A DNA stretch of 33,821 bases from contig JANYCC010000153.1 in NCBI GenBank assembly GCA_025360495.1, positions 1 through 33,821 of the forward strand. The letters are read 5' to 3'. Positions 30,694 through 33,821 of the stretch are shown here, piece after piece. The translations under genes and the position numbers were made by a program. Each line of letters begins with the position of its first letter. Positions within the stretch are counted from its first letter, which is position 1. Below the pieces are notes generated by a model. The model made no database searches. It saw only the letters and a list, made by a program, of their open reading frames with translations, and had not been told where the DNA came from. This DNA is from Verrucomicrobiota bacterium. Its GTDB lineage: Bacteria; Verrucomicrobiota; Verrucomicrobiia; Limisphaerales; UBA9464.

Positions 30694-30876
30694 CGGTCGA
30701 GTCCATCGGGTCGGTCGACCGACGGCAACCGGGAAGATCAAGCTGAGGGGGTGATGTCCGGGGGCCCCGACAATGCAATCAGGTGACATCGCCAAAAATA
30801 CCCGGTTTCAAGGATGGATGGATCGGAGGAGCCGCGATCTGCTCGCCGGGAAGTGTCCTTATTTCCTCCATCACAC

Positions 30877-33821
30877 ATGAACAAACTCAGATTCTTCGCC
30901 TCGGCGGGCGTCGGACTGGCGGTTTTGGTCACCCAACAGGGGTTGGCCGCGACCAACAGTCTTCCCGTTTCCGCGGCCCTCGGTCTTGGTACCTCAACCA
31001 CCCGCGGTTTCGTGGTGCGCAGCGTCCAAGCGCCACCCGACTCAGTGGTCGCCAACAACCTGGTCCGGGCGATTGCCCAATTGAACGGGACCTTGCGCGA
31101 CCCCGCGGGAACCCTGATCCCCAATGACGCGACTCCGGGTCCGCTGGCCGGCGGGGCCTACGCGGCAGACACGGTGGATTTCGAGATCGATGGCGCCCCG
31201 TTTGACCTCGTGGATCTGGATAACAACACCCTGGCCAGTTTTGCCCCCTCCCTCTTCCCCGGGATTCCGGGTGCCGGTGGCAGCAAGGACAACTTCGCGG
31301 TGGAAGTCATCGGCTTCGTCCAAATCCCGGCCGGAATCACCACTTTCGGCGTCAGCGTCGGCACCGACCGCACCGATGTGAACGACGACGATTCCTACGT
31401 GGTTTACGTGGGTCGCAATCCGCGGGACGCCTTCAACGCCAAGATCGGCGAATTTGAGCGGTTCGCGCCTCCGTTCCAGGGCAACACGAAGAATGAGAAC
31501 CAGTTCTCCGTGAATGCCCCGGTGGCCGGCCTCTACCCGCTCCGCCTCGTCTATTGGCAGGGCAGCCATGGCGCGAATCTCCAATGGTACACCATCCTGG
31601 ACGATGGCGAACGCCTGTCGTTGAACGACGCCACCGATGCCCGGGCGCTCCCGGTGTATCGCGACAGTTCGGTTGCGGACGCCAACGGGCCCTTCGTCGC
31701 CGAGGCCTTCCCGGCGCCGGGTTCCGATGGCAATGCCGCCTCGGCACCGGTGACCGCGCTCATCGTGGACGGGGCCGCAACGGTCGCCACCTCCGGCGTG
31801 ACGCTCACCTTCAACGGGGTGGTGGTCACCCCGCAGTCACTCACCAAGACCGGTGACCGCATCAGCCTGACCTATAACCCCAATGCGACCCGTCCGGACC
31901 ACAACAACACGGTGAAATTGGATTACACCGATTCCGCCACGGTGGCCCATTCAGCATCCTGGACCTTCGGCAGCCTCACGACGGGCGGGTCCGCCACGCA
32001 GGTGACCGGGCAGTGGGACTTCAACGGTGGCGATCTCAGCGCGACGGTGGGCAAGCCCCTCCAGTATTTCGATGGCCAATCCGGGACCGACCGTTTTGGC
32101 AACCCGTTCGAGTTCAAATTCGGCACCACGACGGCGTTGGGTGTTGCCGACATCAATGGCAAGGTGGCGAAGATCATCGAGGTGCCCGGCGCCGTCGATC
32201 GCAACATCGCCCTGATCATGGACCACGGCATCAAGCCCAACGGGGGCGGGACCAAGGTCAACCAATATACGCTGATCCTCGATGTGTTCGTGGACACGAG
32301 CGGTCCGGGTGCGGCCTCGCTGCTCCAGATCAGTTCGTTGAACAACACGGATGACGGCGACCTGTTCTGGCAGGGCAACAACTTTGGCCAGGGCGGCGGC
32401 GGTTATAACGGTCGCGGCACCTTCACCGCCGGCGCATGGCACCGGGTGGTGGCGGCCTTCGACGAGGCGGCCAACCCGCCGGTGGTGACCAAGTTCGTGG
32501 ACGGCATCAAGCAGGACGATTGGACCGCGAACCAGGGTCTCGACAATCCGCGGCGGGCGCTGCAATCGACGGCGATCCTCTTCGGCGACGGCGACCAGGA
32601 CGAGCGTCGCACCATGTGGGTGAACTCCATCCAGATCCGTGCCGGCAAGATCACGGACGCCGAGGCCTTCGTTCTCGGTGGGCCTTCTGCGGACGGCATC
32701 CCGCAGTCGATCCCCAGCAGCACGGTCACCGGACAGTGGGACTTCGACTTCGGCGATCTCGGCTCGAGCATCGGCAAGCCGCTGCAGTATTTCAACGGTC
32801 AGTCGGGCACCGACCGATTCGGTGTGGATTTCGCCACCACGTACGGCACCACGACCGATCTCGGTGTGCCCGACATCAACGGCAAGGCTGCGAAGGTCAT
32901 GGAAGTGCCGGGCAACCTGGACCGGAACATCGGTTACATCATGGACCACGGCATCAAGCCCAACGGGGGCGGCACGCTGGTGAACCAGTACACGCTCATC
33001 ATGGACCTGTATGTGGACACGACCGGCGCGGGCGCGGCCTCGCTGTTGCAGATCAGTTCGTTGAGCAACACGGATGACGGCGACCTGTTCTGGCAGGGCA
33101 GCAACTTCGGCCAGGGCGGCGGCGGTTATAATGGCCGCGGCACCTTCACCGCCGGCGCATGGCATCGTATCATTGCGGCCTATGACGAGGGCGCGACCCC
33201 TCCCGTGGTGACCAAGTATGTCGATGGCATCAAGCAGGACGACTGGACTGCCAACCAAGGTCTGGACAATCCGCGGCGGGCATTGCAGGCGACGGCGATC
33301 CTCTTCGGTGACGGCGACCAGGATGAGCGTCGCACGATGTTCGTGAACGCGATCCAGATCCGTGCCGGCAAACTCTCCGATGTCCAGTGTGCTTTGCTGG
33401 GCGGACCTTCCGCAGACGGCATCCCCGTGGTCATTCCCAACTCGACCGTCACCGGCCAGTGGGACTTCGACTTCGGCGATCTCGGCGCCAACGTTGGCAA
33501 ACCGCTCCAATACTTCAACGGTGCCGCGGGTGTGGACCGTTTCGGTGTCGATTTCGCCACCAAGTTCGGCACCACGACCGATCTCGGTGTCCCGGACATC
33601 AACGGGCAGGTCGCCAAGATCATGGAAGTGCCGGGCAACCTGGACCGGAACATCGGATATATCATGGACCATGGAATCTCACCGAACGGCGGCGGGACCA
33701 GGGTCAACCAATACACGCTGCTGCTCGACATCTTCGTGGACACAACCGGGCCAGGTGCGGCGTCACTGTTGCAGCTGAGTTCGCTGAACAACACGGATGA
33801 TGGCGACCTGTTCTGGCAGGG
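30877..33821 (+). CDS. Very long secreted protein with LamG-like tandem repeats (3' truncated by window end)
   Basis: The frame starts at ATG 30877 and has no stop before the end of the window, giving at least 981 residues. MNKLRFFASAGVGLAVLVTQ to QGLAA is a signal peptide. Residues 25-255 form a beta-rich domain (VDFEIDGAPFDLVDLDNN, FGVSVGTDRTDVNDDDSYVV, YPLRLVYWQGSHGANLQWYT) with a PA14-like look. A further domain follows (about 290-370: TALIVDGAATVATSGVTLTF). From residue 376 there are LamG/concanavalin-like repeats of exactly 241 residues (VTGQWDF, GKPLQYF, DINGK, MDHGI-PNGGG, LLQISSL-NTDDGDLFWQG, GAWHR, DGIKQDDW, FGDGDQDERRTM). Probably a surface or extracellular sugar-binding adhesin or structural protein; the repeats are likely to continue past the window. 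Confidence 0.87.
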   Translation, partial: MNKLRFFASAGVGLAVLVTQQGLAATNSLPVSAALGLGTSTTRGFVVRSVQAPPDSVVANNLVRAIAQLNGTLRDPAGTLIPNDATPGPLAGGAYAADTVDFEIDGAPFDLVDLDNNTLASFAPSLFPGIPGAGGSKDNFAVEVIGFVQIPAGITTFGVSVGTDRTDVNDDDSYVVYVGRNPRDAFNAKIGEFERFAPPFQGNTKNENQFSVNAPVAGLYPLRLVYWQGSHGANLQWYTILDDGERLSLNDATDARALPVYRDSSVADANGPFVAEAFPAPGSDGNAASAPVTALIVDGAATVATSGVTLTFNGVVVTPQSLTKTGDRISLTYNPNATRPDHNNTVKLDYTDSATVAHSASWTFGSLTTGGSATQVTGQWDFNGGDLSATVGKPLQYFDGQSGTDRFGNPFEFKFGTTTALGVADINGKVAKIIEVPGAVDRNIALIMDHGIKPNGGGTKVNQYTLILDVFVDTSGPGAASLLQISSLNNTDDGDLFWQGNNFGQGGGGYNGRGTFTAGAWHRVVAAFDEAANPPVVTKFVDGIKQDDWTANQGLDNPRRALQSTAILFGDGDQDERRTMWVNSIQIRAGKITDAEAFVLGGPSADGIPQSIPSSTVTGQWDFDFGDLGSSIGKPLQYFNGQSGTDRFGVDFATTYGTTTDLGVPDINGKAAKVMEVPGNLDRNIGYIMDHGIKPNGGGTLVNQYTLIMDLYVDTTGAGAASLLQISSLSNTDDGDLFWQGSNFGQGGGGYNGRGTFTAGAWHRIIAAYDEGATPPVVTKYVDGIKQDDWTANQGLDNPRRALQATAILFGDGDQDERRTMFVNAIQIRAGKLSDVQCALLGGPSADGIPVVIPNSTVTGQWDFDFGDLGANVGKPLQYFNGAAGVDRFGVDFATKFGTTTDLGVPDINGQVAKIMEVPGNLDRNIGYIMDHGISPNGGGTRVNQYTLLLDIFVDTTGPGAASLLQLSSLNNTDDGDLFWQ
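32002..33821 (+). repeat. Tandem 723-bp LamG-like repeats, two complete and one cut by the window end
   Basis: The equivalent VTGQWDF codons begin at 32002, 32725 and 33448, so both intervals are exactly 723 bp (241 codons). Long stretches are nearly identical in DNA, with many of the differences at third positions, for example around 32340-32450 against 33063-33173. Unit 1 is the most diverged at its beginning. This indicates recent duplication or ongoing gene conversion under protein-level constraint. Confidence 0.95.

Noticed and set aside
29315-30778. One long minus-strand frame that appears to join sequence opposite the OmpA-like gene with the LOG-family gene
   Set aside because: The upstream 290 codons are Arg/Pro-rich, and the OmpA-like frame covers the same DNA with a proper domain. 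The LOG protein itself begins at TTG 29890.
31951-33672. A 573-codon open frame antisense to the LamG repeats, itself repetitive
   Set aside because: Its repetition mirrors the plus-strand 723-bp repeats. The plus strand gives recognisable domains and a signal peptide.

Overview
High-GC bacterial DNA with densely packed genes on both strands. The content points to the Verrucomicrobiota, probably a Pedosphaera/Limisphaera-like lineage. The clues are a DUF1549/DUF1553 (PSD1-type) protein, a prepilin-like exported protein with the [17 protein letters not shown] leader, several very large secreted repeat proteins, a W/Y-rich DUF6600-like lipoprotein and dispersed 9-nt-period intergenic tracts. 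This is inferred from gene content; the window has no rRNA or other phylogenetic marker.

Layout. (1) 1-4039: the end of a surface-glycan cluster. A truncated gene, a GT2 glycosyltransferase and a GT4-like glycosyltransferase overlap one another, and all three carry the same ~100-residue accessory domain. (2) 4068-7680: a secreted PQQ-type sugar dehydrogenase ending in four tandem ~94-residue modules, then a small lipoprotein that is essentially one more copy of that module. (3) 7691-12949: two paralogous 385/384-residue glycosyltransferase-like genes on either side of an opposite-strand methyltransferase. The second is translationally coupled (ATGA overlaps) to an APH-fold kinase and a YdjC/ChbG deacetylase. 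(4) 13066-14677, minus strand: a dienelactone hydrolase and a CorA-like channel. (5) 14944-18060: a secreted protein made of two duplicated halves, each with seven RCC1-like repeats plus calcium-binding type repeats. (6) 18066-21462, minus strand: PSD1 protein and MFS transporter. (7) 21542-22309: prepilin-like protein, then tRNA-Val(GAC) on the minus strand. (8) 22747-26782: DUF6600-like lipoprotein, secreted protein, secreted dienelactone hydrolase. (9) 30693-26907, minus strand: OmpA/MotB-like protein, LOG-family hydrolase, ThiG, RuvC and a degenerate REP-associated transposase homologue (RAYT). (10) 30877 to the window end: an incomplete, very long secreted gene with LamG-like repeats of exactly 723 bp.

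How it fits together. Regions 1 and 3 look like extracellular polysaccharide or glycoconjugate synthesis. Regions 2, 5, 8 and 10 are a secretome of large modular proteins, in which domains have been copied within genes and between neighbours. The housekeeping genes (ruvC, thiG, LOG family, tRNA-Val) are ordinary.

Most worth a second look: the shared domain of the first three genes, the dehydrogenase module reused as a lipoprotein, the 723-bp repeat array, the twin RCC1 propellers, and the RAYT homologue that has lost its HUH and tyrosine residues and has a hairpin beside it. No intergenic gap exceeds about 270 bp; I see no CRISPR array, insertion sequence or rRNA.
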